Origin: Pseudomonas frederiksbergensis
Lineage (GTDB): Bacteria; Pseudomonadota; Gammaproteobacteria; Pseudomonadales; Pseudomonadaceae
Length of the DNA stretch: 64,000 nucleotides
Reading direction: 5' to 3'
NCBI RefSeq assembly: GCF_003732665.1
Contig: NZ_MOBP01000016.1
Coordinates: 1 to 64,000, forward strand
Position numbers and translations under genes: made by a program. The notes below the pieces were generated by a model, which was not told where the DNA came from, did not search any database, and saw only the letters and a program-made list of their open reading frames with translations. Within the stretch, counting starts at the first letter, position 1. Each line of letters starts with the position of its first letter. This document shows positions 34,195 to 43,234 of the stretch, piece by piece.

Positions 34195-37047
34195 ATGACT
34201 CAAGTAAATCTCAGCACCGCCAATGAATTCATCGCCCGCCACATCGGCCCGCGTTCCGGCGATGAGCAAGCCATGCTCAACAGCCTCGGTTTCGACTCCC
34301 TGGAAGCCCTGAGCGCCAGCGTCATTCCCGAAAGCATCAAAGGCACCAGCGTCCTCGGCATGGACGATGGCCTGAGCGAAGCCGACGCCCTGGCGTTGAT
34401 CAAAGGCATCGCCGCCAAGAACCAACTGTTCAAGACTTACATCGGCCAGGGCTACTACGGCACCCACACGCCGTCGCCGATCCTGCGCAACCTGCTGGAA
34501 AACCCGGCCTGGTACACCGCTTACACCCCGTACCAGCCAGAAATTTCCCAGGGCCGTCTCGAAGCGCTGCTGAACTTCCAGACCCTGATCAGCGACCTCA
34601 CCGGCCTGCCGATCGCCAACGCTTCCCTGCTCGACGAAGCCACCGCCGCCGCCGAAGCGATGACCTTCTGCAAACGCCTGAGCAAGAACAAAGGCAGCCA
34701 CGCCTTCTTCGCTTCCGTGCATTGCCACCCGCAGACCCTCGACGTGCTGCGCACCCGTGCCGAGCCGTTGGGCATCGACGTCGTAGTTGGCGACGAGCTG
34801 GAACTGACCGACGTAACGCCGTTCTTCGGCGCCCTGCTGCAATACCCGGCCAGCAACGGTGATGTGTTCGACTATCGCGAACTGACCGAACGCTTCCACG
34901 CCGCCAACGCCCTGGTCGCCGTCGCGGCTGACCTGCTGGCCCTGACCGTGCTGACCCCGCCGGGCGAATTCGGCGCCGACGTGGCCATCGGCAGCGCACA
35001 ACGCTTTGGCGTGCCGCTGGGTTTTGGTGGCCCGCACGCGGCTTATTTCTCGACGAAAGATGCGTTCAAGCGTGACATGCCGGGCCGTCTGGTCGGTGTT
35101 TCCGTGGACCGTTTCGGCAAGCCGGCCCTGCGCCTGGCCATGCAGACCCGCGAGCAACATATCCGTCGCGAGAAGGCTACGTCGAACATCTGCACCGCCC
35201 AGGTGCTGTTGGCCAACATCGCCAGCATGTACGCCGTGTACCACGGCCCGAAAGGCTTGACCCAGATCGCCAATCGCATTCATCACCTGACCGCCATCCT
35301 GGCCAAAGGCTTGAATGCACTGGGCCTGAGCGTCGAGCAAGAAAACTTCTTCGACACCGTGACGATCAAGACCGGCGCCAACACCGCCAAGCTGCACGAC
35401 AAGGCACGCGCCCAGCAAATCAACCTGCGTGTGGTCGATGCTGAACGCCTGGGCCTGTCCCTCGACGAAACCACCTCGCAAGCCGACGTCGAAACCCTGT
35501 GGAGCGTCTTGGCCGACGGCAAAGCGCTGCCAGATTTCGCCGCCCTCGCTGCCTCCGTGGTCAGTACTCTGCCGGCAGCCCTGGTTCGCCAATCGCCGAT
35601 CCTCAGCCACCCGGTGTTCAACCGTTACCACTCGGAAACCGAGCTGATGCGCTACCTGCGCAAGCTCGCCGACAAGGACCTGGCCCTGGATCGCACCATG
35701 ATCCCGCTGGGTTCGTGCACCATGAAACTCAACGCCGCCAGCGAAATGATCCCGGTGACCTGGGCTGAGTTCGGTGCCCTGCACCCGTTCGCCCCGGCCG
35801 AGCAAAGCGCCGGTTACCAGCAGTTGACCGATGAACTGGAAGAGATGCTCTGCGCCGCGACCGGTTACGATTCGATCTCCCTGCAACCGAACGCCGGTTC
35901 CCAAGGTGAGTACGCTGGTCTGCTGGCGATTCGTGCCTATCACCAGAGCCGTGGCGAAGATCGTCGCGACATCTGCCTGATCCCGTCCTCGGCTCACGGC
36001 ACCAACCCGGCCACCGCCAACATGGCCGGTATGCGCGTGGTTGTGACCGCGTGCGATGCCCGTGGCAACGTTGACATCGAAGACCTGCGCGCCAAAGCCA
36101 TCGAGCACCGCGAACACCTCGCGGCACTGATGATCACTTACCCGTCGACCCACGGCGTGTTCGAAGAAGGCATCCGCGAAATCTGCGGCATCATTCATGA
36201 CCACGGCGGCCAGGTGTACATCGACGGCGCGAACATGAACGCAATGGTCGGCCTCTGCGCACCGGGCAAGTTCGGCGGCGACGTCTCGCACTTGAACCTG
36301 CACAAAACTTTCTGCATCCCCCACGGTGGTGGCGGCCCGGGCGTTGGTCCGATTGGCGTCAAGTCGCACCTGACCCCGTTCCTGCCGGGTCACGGCACCA
36401 TGGAGCGTAAAGAAGGCGCGGTCTGCGCGGCACCGTTCGGCAGCGCGAGCATTTTGCCGATCACCTGGATGTACATTCGGATGATGGGCGGCGCGGGTCT
36501 CAAGCGTGCTTCGCAACTGGCGATCCTGAATGCCAACTACATTTCCCGTCGCCTCGAAGAGCATTACCCAGTGCTCTACACCGGCAGCAACGGCCTGGTG
36601 GCGCACGAATGCATCCTCGATTTGCGTCCGCTGAAAGACAGCAGCGGCATCAGCGTCGATGACGTGGCCAAGCGCCTGATCGACTTCGGCTTCCATGCGC
36701 CGACCATGTCGTTCCCGGTGGCCGGCACGCTGATGATCGAGCCGACCGAAAGCGAATCCAAGGAAGAACTGGACCGCTTCTGCGATGCCATGATCCGCAT
36801 CCGCGAAGAAATCCGCGCGGTGGAAAACGGCACGCTGGACAAGGAAGACAACCCGCTGAAAAACGCCCCGCACACCGCGGCGGAAATCGTCGGCGAGTGG
36901 ACGCATCCGTACAGCCGTGAGCAAGCGGTTTACCCGGTCGCGTCGTTGATCGAAGGCAAATACTGGCCGCCGGTCGGTCGCGTCGACAACGTGTTTGGTG
37001 ATCGCAACCTGGTTTGCGCCTGCCCGTCGATCGAAAGCTACGCTTGA
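34195..37047 (+). CDS. gcvP: Glycine dehydrogenase (decarboxylating), P protein
   Basis: The 950-residue enzyme decarboxylates glycine and loads the residue on GcvH. It is the long single-chain form in which two homologous halves are fused. The PLP Lys is in NLHKTFCIPHGGGGPG near residue 705. It begins 10 bp after gcvH with GAGGAAAC as ribosome-binding site. It is followed by a 165-bp gap holding a REP pair, where P. aeruginosa has glyA2. Confidence 0.97.
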   Translation: MTQVNLSTANEFIARHIGPRSGDEQAMLNSLGFDSLEALSASVIPESIKGTSVLGMDDGLSEADALALIKGIAAKNQLFKTYIGQGYYGTHTPSPILRNLLENPAWYTAYTPYQPEISQGRLEALLNFQTLISDLTGLPIANASLLDEATAAAEAMTFCKRLSKNKGSHAFFASVHCHPQTLDVLRTRAEPLGIDVVVGDELELTDVTPFFGALLQYPASNGDVFDYRELTERFHAANALVAVAADLLALTVLTPPGEFGADVAIGSAQRFGVPLGFGGPHAAYFSTKDAFKRDMPGRLVGVSVDRFGKPALRLAMQTREQHIRREKATSNICTAQVLLANIASMYAVYHGPKGLTQIANRIHHLTAILAKGLNALGLSVEQENFFDTVTIKTGANTAKLHDKARAQQINLRVVDAERLGLSLDETTSQADVETLWSVLADGKALPDFAALAASVVSTLPAALVRQSPILSHPVFNRYHSETELMRYLRKLADKDLALDRTMIPLGSCTMKLNAASEMIPVTWAEFGALHPFAPAEQSAGYQQLTDELEEMLCAATGYDSISLQPNAGSQGEYAGLLAIRAYHQSRGEDRRDICLIPSSAHGTNPATANMAGMRVVVTACDARGNVDIEDLRAKAIEHREHLAALMITYPSTHGVFEEGIREICGIIHDHGGQVYIDGANMNAMVGLCAPGKFGGDVSHLNLHKTFCIPHGGGGPGVGPIGVKSHLTPFLPGHGTMERKEGAVCAAPFGSASILPITWMYIRMMGGAGLKRASQLAILNANYISRRLEEHYPVLYTGSNGLVAHECILDLRPLKDSSGISVDDVAKRLIDFGFHAPTMSFPVAGTLMIEPTESESKEELDRFCDAMIRIREEIRAVENGTLDKEDNPLKNAPHTAAEIVGEWTHPYSREQAVYPVASLIEGKYWPPVGRVDNVFGDRNLVCACPSIESYA

Positions 37048-37097
37048 CCTATAGGGGGGCGGGTTTATTCGCCCCTCACAAGGACGCCACACCTCCT

Positions 37098-37170
37098 GTA
37101 GGAGCGAGGCTTGCCCGCGAAGCTTTTAGCGGCCGTGATGGCCTCTTCGCGGGCAAGCCTCGCTCCTACA
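37098..37170. repeat. REP pair in the gcvP-sdaA gap
   Basis: Inverted TGTAGGAGCGAGGCTTGCC copies with a short spacer lie 50 bp past the gcvP stop. Confidence 0.87.
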
Positions 37171-37212
37171 GGTTCGCGTTGCTCCTCATAACAAGAAACC
37201 GGAGAACAACTC

Positions 37213-38589
37213 ATGTCGTTAAGCGTGTTCGACCTGTTCAAGATTGGCATCGGCCCCTCCAGCTCCCACACCGTCGGCCCGATGCGTGCCGCTGCGCGTT
37301 TTGCCGAAGGCTTGCGCCGTGAAGGGCTGCTGGCCGCCACCGCCTGCGTCAAAGTCGAGCTCTACGGCTCGCTCGGCGCCACGGGTAAAGGCCACGGCAG
37401 CGACAAAGCCGTGCTGCTCGGCCTGGAAGGCGAACACCCGGACACCGTGAACACCGAAACCGTCGCTGCCCGTCTGCAAGAAATTCGTGGCAACGGTCGT
37501 TTGAACCTGCTCGGCGAACACAGCATTGCGTTCAACGAGAAAGAACACCTGGCGATGATCCGCAAACCATTGCCCTATCACCCCAATGGCATGATCTTTC
37601 GTGCCTTTGACGCCGCAGGCCTGCAAGTGCGCAGCCGAGAGTACTACTCGGTTGGCGGCGGTTTCGTTGTCGATGAAGACGCCGCTGGCGCCGACCGCAT
37701 CGTCGAAGACGCCACGCCGCTGACCTTCCCGTTCAAAAGCGCCAAGGACCTGCTTGCTCACTGCGCCACCTACGGTTTGTCGATCAGCCAGGTGATGCTG
37801 ACCAACGAAAGCGCCTGGCGCCCGGAAGCGGAAACCCGCGCCGGTCTGCTGAATATCTGGCAAGTGATGCAGGACTGCGTCGCCGCCGGTTGCCGCAACG
37901 AAGGCATCCTGCCCGGTGGCTTGAAGGTCAAGCGCCGTGCCGCGGCGCTGCATCGGCAACTGTGCAAGAACCCGGAATCGGCCCTGCGCGATCCGCTGTC
38001 GGTGCTGGACTGGGTCAACCTCTACGCGTTGGCGGTCAACGAAGAAAACGCCAATGGCGGACGCGTCGTCACGGCGCCCACTAACGGTGCGGCGGGAATC
38101 GTCCCGGCGGTGTTGCATTACTACATGCGCTTCATCCCCGGCGCCAACGAAGACGGCGTCGTGCGTTTTCTGCTGACTGCAGCGGCCATCGGCATTCTCT
38201 ATAAAGAAAACGCCTCGATTTCCGGCGCCGAAGTCGGCTGTCAGGGTGAAGTCGGCGTGGCCTGTTCGATGGCGGCCGGTGCCTTGTGCGAAGTTCTCGG
38301 CGGCAGCGTTTCGCAGGTGGAAAACGCCGCGGAGATCGGCATGGAACACAACCTCGGCCTGACCTGCGACCCGATTGGCGGCCTCGTTCAAGTGCCATGC
38401 ATCGAGCGCAACGCCATGGGCTCGGTGAAAGCCATCAATGCGGTACGCATGGCCCTGCGTGGCGACGGTCAACATTTCGTCTCCCTCGACAAGGTCATTC
38501 GCACCATGCGCCAGACCGGCGCTGACATGAAAAGCAAATACAAGGAAACCGCCCGTGGCGGTTTGGCGGTCAACATTATCGAGTGCTGA
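37213..38589 (+). CDS. sdaA: L-serine ammonia-lyase (iron-sulfur type)
   Basis: The 458-residue enzyme turns serine into pyruvate and ammonia. It is the single-chain form with a beta-like N-terminal domain (SVFDLFKIGIGPSSSHTVGPM) and the alpha domain holding Cys residues in GCQGEVGVACSM, LTCDPIGG and VPCIERN that bind the 4Fe-4S cluster. In this operon it removes serine made from glycine and methylene-THF. It starts with a GGAG site and ends 42 bp before gcvT. Confidence 0.95.
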   Translation: MSLSVFDLFKIGIGPSSSHTVGPMRAAARFAEGLRREGLLAATACVKVELYGSLGATGKGHGSDKAVLLGLEGEHPDTVNTETVAARLQEIRGNGRLNLLGEHSIAFNEKEHLAMIRKPLPYHPNGMIFRAFDAAGLQVRSREYYSVGGGFVVDEDAAGADRIVEDATPLTFPFKSAKDLLAHCATYGLSISQVMLTNESAWRPEAETRAGLLNIWQVMQDCVAAGCRNEGILPGGLKVKRRAAALHRQLCKNPESALRDPLSVLDWVNLYALAVNEENANGGRVVTAPTNGAAGIVPAVLHYYMRFIPGANEDGVVRFLLTAAAIGILYKENASISGAEVGCQGEVGVACSMAAGALCEVLGGSVSQVENAAEIGMEHNLGLTCDPIGGLVQVPCIERNAMGSVKAINAVRMALRGDGQHFVSLDKVIRTMRQTGADMKSKYKETARGGLAVNIIEC

Positions 38590-38631
38590 TGCCCGCGCAT
38601 TGGCATCTGCACACTTTTTCAGGAGCTGAAT

Positions 38632-39756
38632 ATGTCCACCGAACAATTGCTGAAAACCCCGCTGCACGCGCTGCACATCGAACTCGGCGCGCGCATGGTG
38701 CCGTTCGCCGGCTACGACATGCCGGTGCAATACCCGCTGGGCGTGATGAAAGAACACCAGCACACCCGTGACCAGGCCGGGCTGTTCGATGTCTCGCACA
38801 TGGGCCAGATCCGCCTGACCGGCGCCAATGCCGCCAAGGCCCTGGAAACCCTGGTGCCGGTGGACATCATCGATTTGCCGGTGGGCATGCAGCGCTACGC
38901 AATGTTCACCAACGAAACCGGCGGCATTCTCGACGACCTGATGGTTGCCAACCTGGGTAACGACGAACTGTTCCTGGTGGTCAACGCCGCGTGCAAGGAT
39001 CAGGACCTGGCGCACCTGCGCAAGCATATTGGCGATCAGTGCACCATCGAGCCGTTGTTCGAAGAGCGTGCGTTGCTGGCCCTGCAAGGTCCGGCCGCCG
39101 TGACCGTACTCGCACGCTTGGCCCCTGAAGTGGCGAAGATGACCTTCATGCAGTTCGCCCGGGTGAAGCTGCTGGGCGTGGACTGCTTTGTCAGCCGTTC
39201 GGGCTACACCGGCGAAGATGGTTTCGAAATCTCCGTGCCGGCCGCCAGTGCCGAAGCCCTGGCCCGTGCGCTGCTGGCCGAACCGGAAGTCGCCGCCATC
39301 GGCCTTGGCGCCCGTGACTCGCTGCGCCTGGAAGCCGGCCTGTGCCTCTACGGCCACGACATGAACACCGAGACCACCCCAATTGAAGCGAGCTTGTTGT
39401 GGGCCATTTCCAAGCCTCGTCGTGCCGATGGTGCGCGGGCCGGCGGCTTCCCCGGCGCGCAAAACGTATTCGCCCAGCAACAGGGCGGTGTCAGCCGCAA
39501 GCGCGTTGGCCTGCTGCCGCAAGAACGCACCCCGGTGCGTGAAGGCGCGGAGATCGTCAACGAAGCGGGTGAGATCATCGGCAGCGTATGCAGCGGCGGC
39601 TTCGGTCCGACCCTCGGCGGTCCCCTGGCCATGGGTTACCTCGACAGCGCGTACATCGCATTGGAAACGCCAGTTTGGGCAATTGTTCGTGGGAAAAAGG
39701 TGCCTTTGCTTGTAAGCAAAATGCCATTTGTTCCACAACGCTACTATCGCGGTTGA
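38632..39756 (+). CDS. gcvT: Glycine cleavage system T protein (aminomethyltransferase)
   Basis: The 374-residue protein transfers the one-carbon unit from GcvH to tetrahydrofolate and frees ammonia. It carries FDVSHMGQI near residue 45, SRSGYTGEDGFEI near 185 and a C-terminal T domain with YLDSAYI. The first block VPFAGYDMPVQYP is typical of GcvT. AGGAG precedes the ATG. Last gene of the operon; a terminator appears 185 bp later. Confidence 0.95.
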   Translation: MSTEQLLKTPLHALHIELGARMVPFAGYDMPVQYPLGVMKEHQHTRDQAGLFDVSHMGQIRLTGANAAKALETLVPVDIIDLPVGMQRYAMFTNETGGILDDLMVANLGNDELFLVVNAACKDQDLAHLRKHIGDQCTIEPLFEERALLALQGPAAVTVLARLAPEVAKMTFMQFARVKLLGVDCFVSRSGYTGEDGFEISVPAASAEALARALLAEPEVAAIGLGARDSLRLEAGLCLYGHDMNTETTPIEASLLWAISKPRRADGARAGGFPGAQNVFAQQQGGVSRKRVGLLPQERTPVREGAEIVNEAGEIIGSVCSGGFGPTLGGPLAMGYLDSAYIALETPVWAIVRGKKVPLLVSKMPFVPQRYYRG

Positions 39757-39777
39757 TTGACTGTTTCTATAAGTAAC

Positions 39778-39817
39778 GCGGTTGCGTTAACAGTGCACTA
39801 ATCTGTAACGCAACCGC
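39778..39817. repeat. Perfect 12-bp inverted repeat after gcvT
   Basis: GCGGTTGCGTTA and TAACGCAACCGC are separated by 16 bp, starting 22 bp past the gcvT stop. There is no T run, so it is not a standard terminator, and it is not related to the REP families here. Confidence 0.75.
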
Positions 39818-39941
39818 CATAAAACAGTGCATTCGTTCGATATTGAACTTGGCTTATAACGATCGAAAACAATTGAACACCACATTCGTATAAGCCCGCA
39901 CTAGTGGACTGACTAACAGCCTCCAACCTGAGCAAAACCGG

Positions 39942-39967
39942 GCCCCTCACAGGGGCTTGTTTTTTAT
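39942..39967 (+). terminator. Rho-independent terminator
   Basis: GCCCCT CAC AGGGGC followed by TTGTTTTTTAT. It would end the gcv transcript with a 185-nt 3' UTR, or end a separate small RNA made from 39757-39967. Confidence 0.85.
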
Positions 39968-40149
39968 CGGCTAGTTGGCGTAGAGTTTGTTCACTGTGTT
40001 TGCATGGGTCGCTTGGAATCGTGACCTGGGCAGTAGCCTACAAGTTAGCTACATCCCGTTCGACGTCTTCTTACTCTCCTGCAACCAGCCCCAGTACTCT
40101 TTCATGAGGAAGAGACTGTCATTAATTTTTGCGTCAAAGGAAATAAGAA

Positions 40150-40362
40150 ATGTCCCAACGTCAGAGCGGTACTGTTAAGTGGTTTAACGACGAGAAAGGT
40201 TTTGGTTTTATCACTCCTGAAAGCGGTCCGGATCTGTTCGTGCATTTCCGCGCCATCCAGGGCAACGGCTTCAAGAGCCTGAAAGAAGGCCAGAAAGTGA
40301 CTTTCGTCGCTGTGCAAGGCCAGAAAGGCATGCAGGCTGACGAAGTACAAGCAGAAGCCTAA
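40150..40362 (+). CDS. CspA-family cold-shock protein
   Basis: The 70-residue single-domain nucleic-acid binder has the RNP1 motif KGFGFITP and RNP2-like LFVHF. It opens RNA structures, often on cold or growth changes. AAGGAAAT lies 7 bp before the ATG. The distance of about 180 bp from the preceding terminator leaves room for the long leader typical of such genes; a GTAGC/GCTAC hairpin is at 40033-40052. A strong terminator follows. Confidence 0.93.
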   Translation: MSQRQSGTVKWFNDEKGFGFITPESGPDLFVHFRAIQGNGFKSLKEGQKVTFVAVQGQKGMQADEVQAEA

Positions 40363-40375
40363 CCTTCTGTAACGA

Positions 40376-40409
40376 AAAAGCCCCTGATGCTGACATCAGG
40401 GGCTTTTTT
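40376..40409 (+). terminator. Rho-independent terminator after the cold-shock gene
   Basis: AAAAGCCCCTGATG CTGA CATCAGGGGCTTTTTT, a perfect stem with T run. Confidence 0.93.
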
Positions 40410-40456
40410 GTGCGCGTAAATCCGTAAAATGGCTTCTTTTTCCGCCAGAGGCTGCC

Positions 40457-40945
40457 ATGTCGAAACACCTGCTCAACCCCAAGGGCGACTTTCCCGCCGC
40501 CACCCTGGGTCGTCGCCTGGCAGCAATGTTCTATGACTTCCTGTTGTGCACCGCCCTGCTGATCGTCACCAGCGGCATCTACAAGATGATCCAGATGGCG
40601 ATCATCGGCGAAGACAAGATGCGCACCCTGACCGAAGCCGGGGCACTGGACGGCGATCCACTCCTGTCGACGGTGCTGTTGTTCGTGTTGTTCGGGTTTT
40701 TCGCCAAGTTCTGGACCTGGTCTGGACAGACCCTGGGCATGCAGGTGTGGGGCATCCGGGTACAGAATGCCGATGGTTCTTCCATCAGTCTTTGGCAGGC
40801 GCTGTTGCGGTTTGTCGTGTCGATCGGGTCTTGGTTATGCGTGGGCCTGGGCTTTCTCTGGCCGCTGTTTGATAAACAGAAGCGCAGCTGGCATGACATG
40901 TATTCCAATACGCAGTTGGTGCGAATCCCGAAGAAAACCAAGTAA
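40457..40945 (+). CDS. RDD family inner-membrane protein
   Basis: The 162-residue protein has RRLAAMFYDFLL at the start (the R-D of the RDD family), three hydrophobic segments (about residues 24-42, 68-88 and 115-138), and a polar C-terminus with KQKRSWHDMYSNTQLV. RDD proteins are mostly uncharacterised; some are thought to be transporters or ion exchangers. AGAGG lies before the ATG. It appears monocistronic. Confidence 0.85.
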   Translation: MSKHLLNPKGDFPAATLGRRLAAMFYDFLLCTALLIVTSGIYKMIQMAIIGEDKMRTLTEAGALDGDPLLSTVLLFVLFGFFAKFWTWSGQTLGMQVWGIRVQNADGSSISLWQALLRFVVSIGSWLCVGLGFLWPLFDKQKRSWHDMYSNTQLVRIPKKTK

Positions 40946-40965
40946 TCCTGTAGCGCAAAAAACAA

Positions 40966-41055
40966 TGTGGGAGCGGGCTTGCTCGCGAAAGCGGTGTATC
41001 AGTCGACATTGATAGTGACTGACCCACCGCTTTCGCGAGCAAGCCCGCTCCCACA
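40966..41055. repeat. REP pair
   Basis: Inverted GTGGGAGCGGGCTTGCTCGCGAAAGCGG copies lie between the convergent RDD and nadA genes. Confidence 0.88.
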
Positions 41056-41072
41056 CTAGGAGGATGTGTGGC

Positions 41073-42131
41073 TTAAGCGTTGCCAGCCAACTTCATCCGT
41101 GCAGCCTGGGTAAAGTCCAGCATTCGCTTCAACGGCCGGATCGCCTGGGGAATCAACGCCGGATCGACAAAGATCTCGTTCGTCCCTTCCTTCAAGCTCT
41201 TGAGCGTGCGCTCAAGGGTATTCATCGCCATCCACGGGCAGTGCGCGCAACTGCGGCACGCGGCACCGTTACCGGCCGTTGGGGCTTCGATGAAGACCTT
41301 GTCCGGGCACAGCTGCTGCATCTTGTAGAAGATGCCGCGGTCGGTGGCGACAATCAGCGTCTTGTTCGGCAGGCTTTGCGCGGCGGCGATCAACTGACTG
41401 GTGGATCCGACGGCGTCCGCCAGTTCGATCACCGAGGTCGGCGACTCCGGGTGCACCAGAATGGCCGCGTCCGGGTACAGCGCCTTCATGTCTTCGAGCT
41501 GCTTGGACTTGAACTCTTCGTGAACGATGCAGGCACCGTCCCACAGCAGCATGTCCGCGCCGGTCTTGCGCTGGATGTAGGTGCCCAGGTGCTTGTCCGG
41601 CCCCCAGATAATCGTTTCGCCGTTATCCATCAGGCTTTCGACGATCTCCAGCGCGCAGCTTGAAGTCACCACCCAGTCGGCCCGGGCCTTCACCGCTGCC
41701 GAGGTGTTGGCGTATACCACCACCGTACGTTCCGGATGTTGGTCGCAGAACGCCGAGAACTCGTCCACCGGGCAGCCCAGGTCCAGCGAGCACGTCGCTT
41801 CCAGGGTTGGCATCAGCACGCGTTTCTCGGGATTGAGAATCTTTGCAGTCTCGCCCATGAACTTCACCCCGGCGACCACCACGGTCTTGGCCGGATGGGC
41901 ATTGCCGAAGCGCGCCATTTCCAGGGAGTCGGAGACGCAGCCACCGGTTTCTTCGGCCAGGGCCTGAATCACCGGATCGCAATAGAAGTGGGCCACCAGC
42001 ACCGCGTCCTGAGCCTTGAGCTCGGCTGCGATGGCAGAACGGTAATAGGCCTCTTCCTCGGCGGTCAGCGGCTTGGGCTGCTTGGCGTCGAGGTGAGCTT
42101 GAACCAGTAGGCGTTCGGAAATTTGCGTCAT
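41073..42131 (-). CDS. nadA: Quinolinate synthase A
   Basis: The 352-residue enzyme condenses iminoaspartate with DHAP to quinolinate for NAD synthesis. The 4Fe-4S ligand contexts are GGCVSDSLEMARF (near residue 110), LGCPVDEFSAFC-type residues in the middle, and ACRSCAHCPWMAMN near 300. It stands alone on the minus strand, downstream of tRNA-Lys and its terminator. Confidence 0.95.
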   Translation of the reverse strand: MTQISERLLVQAHLDAKQPKPLTAEEEAYYRSAIAAELKAQDAVLVAHFYCDPVIQALAEETGGCVSDSLEMARFGNAHPAKTVVVAGVKFMGETAKILNPEKRVLMPTLEATCSLDLGCPVDEFSAFCDQHPERTVVVYANTSAAVKARADWVVTSSCALEIVESLMDNGETIIWGPDKHLGTYIQRKTGADMLLWDGACIVHEEFKSKQLEDMKALYPDAAILVHPESPTSVIELADAVGSTSQLIAAAQSLPNKTLIVATDRGIFYKMQQLCPDKVFIEAPTAGNGAACRSCAHCPWMAMNTLERTLKSLKEGTNEIFVDPALIPQAIRPLKRMLDFTQAARMKLAGNA

Positions 42132-42338
42132 GATCGCAAGACCTGCGGGCGCTTTCGCGCGAAAGTCGAGTATACACCCGGCTCCGGACCGCTAATGGGT
42201 CCCGCCGGGAGAGTGAGTATTCATCAGGCACAGCGTTGGAGCCGGGCAAGGCTACAGAATATCCCTCGGATGCAAAAGATGATTCTGACCTGCGTCACGC
42301 GGTGTAGCCCCGTGTTGAGTCAAGCTCAAATCGCAGGC

Positions 42339-42380
42339 AAAAAAAAATCCGGAAATCCTCACTTGCGTGGGCCTTCCAGA
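42339..42380 (-). terminator. Terminator downstream of tRNA-Lys
   Basis: On the minus strand TCTGGAA pairs with TTCCGGA, then nine T residues follow. It lies about 22 bp past the tRNA 3' end. Confidence 0.72.
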
Positions 42381-42401
42381 CTTTTAAAACTGCTACAAAA
42401 A

Positions 42402-42477
42402 TGGTGGGTCGTGTGGGATTCGAACCTACGACCAATTGGTTAAAAGCCAACTGCTCTACCAACTGAGCTAACGACCC
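42402..42477 (-). tRNA. tRNA-Lys (anticodon UUU)
   Basis: The 76-nt minus-strand sequence runs from GGGTCGTTAGCTCAGTTGG to ACGACCCACCA. The acceptor stem GGGTCGT/ACGACCC, the D-loop AGCTCAGTTGGTAGAGC, anticodon loop CTTTTAA and T-loop GTTCGAATC are all present, and the 3' CCA is encoded. Confidence 0.97.
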
Positions 42478-42540
42478 GCTGTGTGGTGGCGCGTATAATA
42501 CTGATTTTTAAGGACTATTCAACACCTAATTTGAAATAAA

Positions 42541-43233
42541 TCAAAAATAAGGTGTTGGGTCGCTGATTCCGGCTGCCGCGAAGCCTTCTGCACGCAGGCG
42601 GCAGCTGTCGCATTTGCCGCAGGCATAGCCTTTATCGTCGGCCTGATAGCAGGAAACCGTCAGCCCGTAATCGACGCCCAGCTTCACGCCTGCCTGGACG
42701 ATCTGCGCCTTGCTCAAGTTCTGCAGCGGCGCCTGGATGCGGAAACCATTGCCTTCGACGCCGGCCTTGGTCGCCAGATTGGCCATGCGCTCGAAGGACT
42801 CGATGAACTCCGGACGGCAATCCGGGTAACCGGAGTAATCCACGGCGTTCACACCGATAAAGATGTCACGGGCACCGAGCACTTCAGCCCAGCCAAGTGC
42901 CAGGGACAGAAACACCGTGTTGCGCGCCGGCACGTACGTTACCGGAATACCTTCGCCCGCCTCTTCCGGAATATCGATGCTGCTGTCGGTCAGTGCCGAG
43001 CCGCCCATACCGTCCAGGTTCAGACCGATCACCTTGTGCTCGATTACACCCAAGTCGCGGGCGACACGGGCAGCGGCGTGCAATTCGGCATGGGAGCGCT
43101 GACCGTAATCGAAGCTCATGGTGTAGCAGGCGTAGCCTTCAGCACGGGCCATGGCCACGACGGTCGCCGAGTCGAGGCCGCCGGACAGCAGGATCACCGC
43201 ACGTTTTTCGGTGGTGTTCAGTTGTTCAGTCAT
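42541..43233 (-). CDS. queC: 7-cyano-7-deazaguanine synthase
   Basis: The 230-residue ATP-dependent enzyme makes preQ0 from CDG in queuosine synthesis. The PP-loop SGGLDSAT is near residue 17, and Zn-binding Cys residues lie in CYQADDKGYACGKCDSCRLR near the C-terminus. The start at 43233 is 1 bp after the queE stop; an upstream in-frame start would lie within queE. It forms a two-gene unit with queE. Confidence 0.95.
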   Translation of the reverse strand: MTEQLNTTEKRAVILLSGGLDSATVVAMARAEGYACYTMSFDYGQRSHAELHAAARVARDLGVIEHKVIGLNLDGMGGSALTDSSIDIPEEAGEGIPVTYVPARNTVFLSLALGWAEVLGARDIFIGVNAVDYSGYPDCRPEFIESFERMANLATKAGVEGNGFRIQAPLQNLSKAQIVQAGVKLGVDYGLTVSCYQADDKGYACGKCDSCRLRAEGFAAAGISDPTPYF

Positions 43234-43234
43234 A

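Noticed and set aside
34162..37092. A 976-codon minus-strand frame opposite gcvP
   Set aside because: High-GC shadow frame with no family features; gcvP on the plus strand has complete motifs and a ribosome-binding site.
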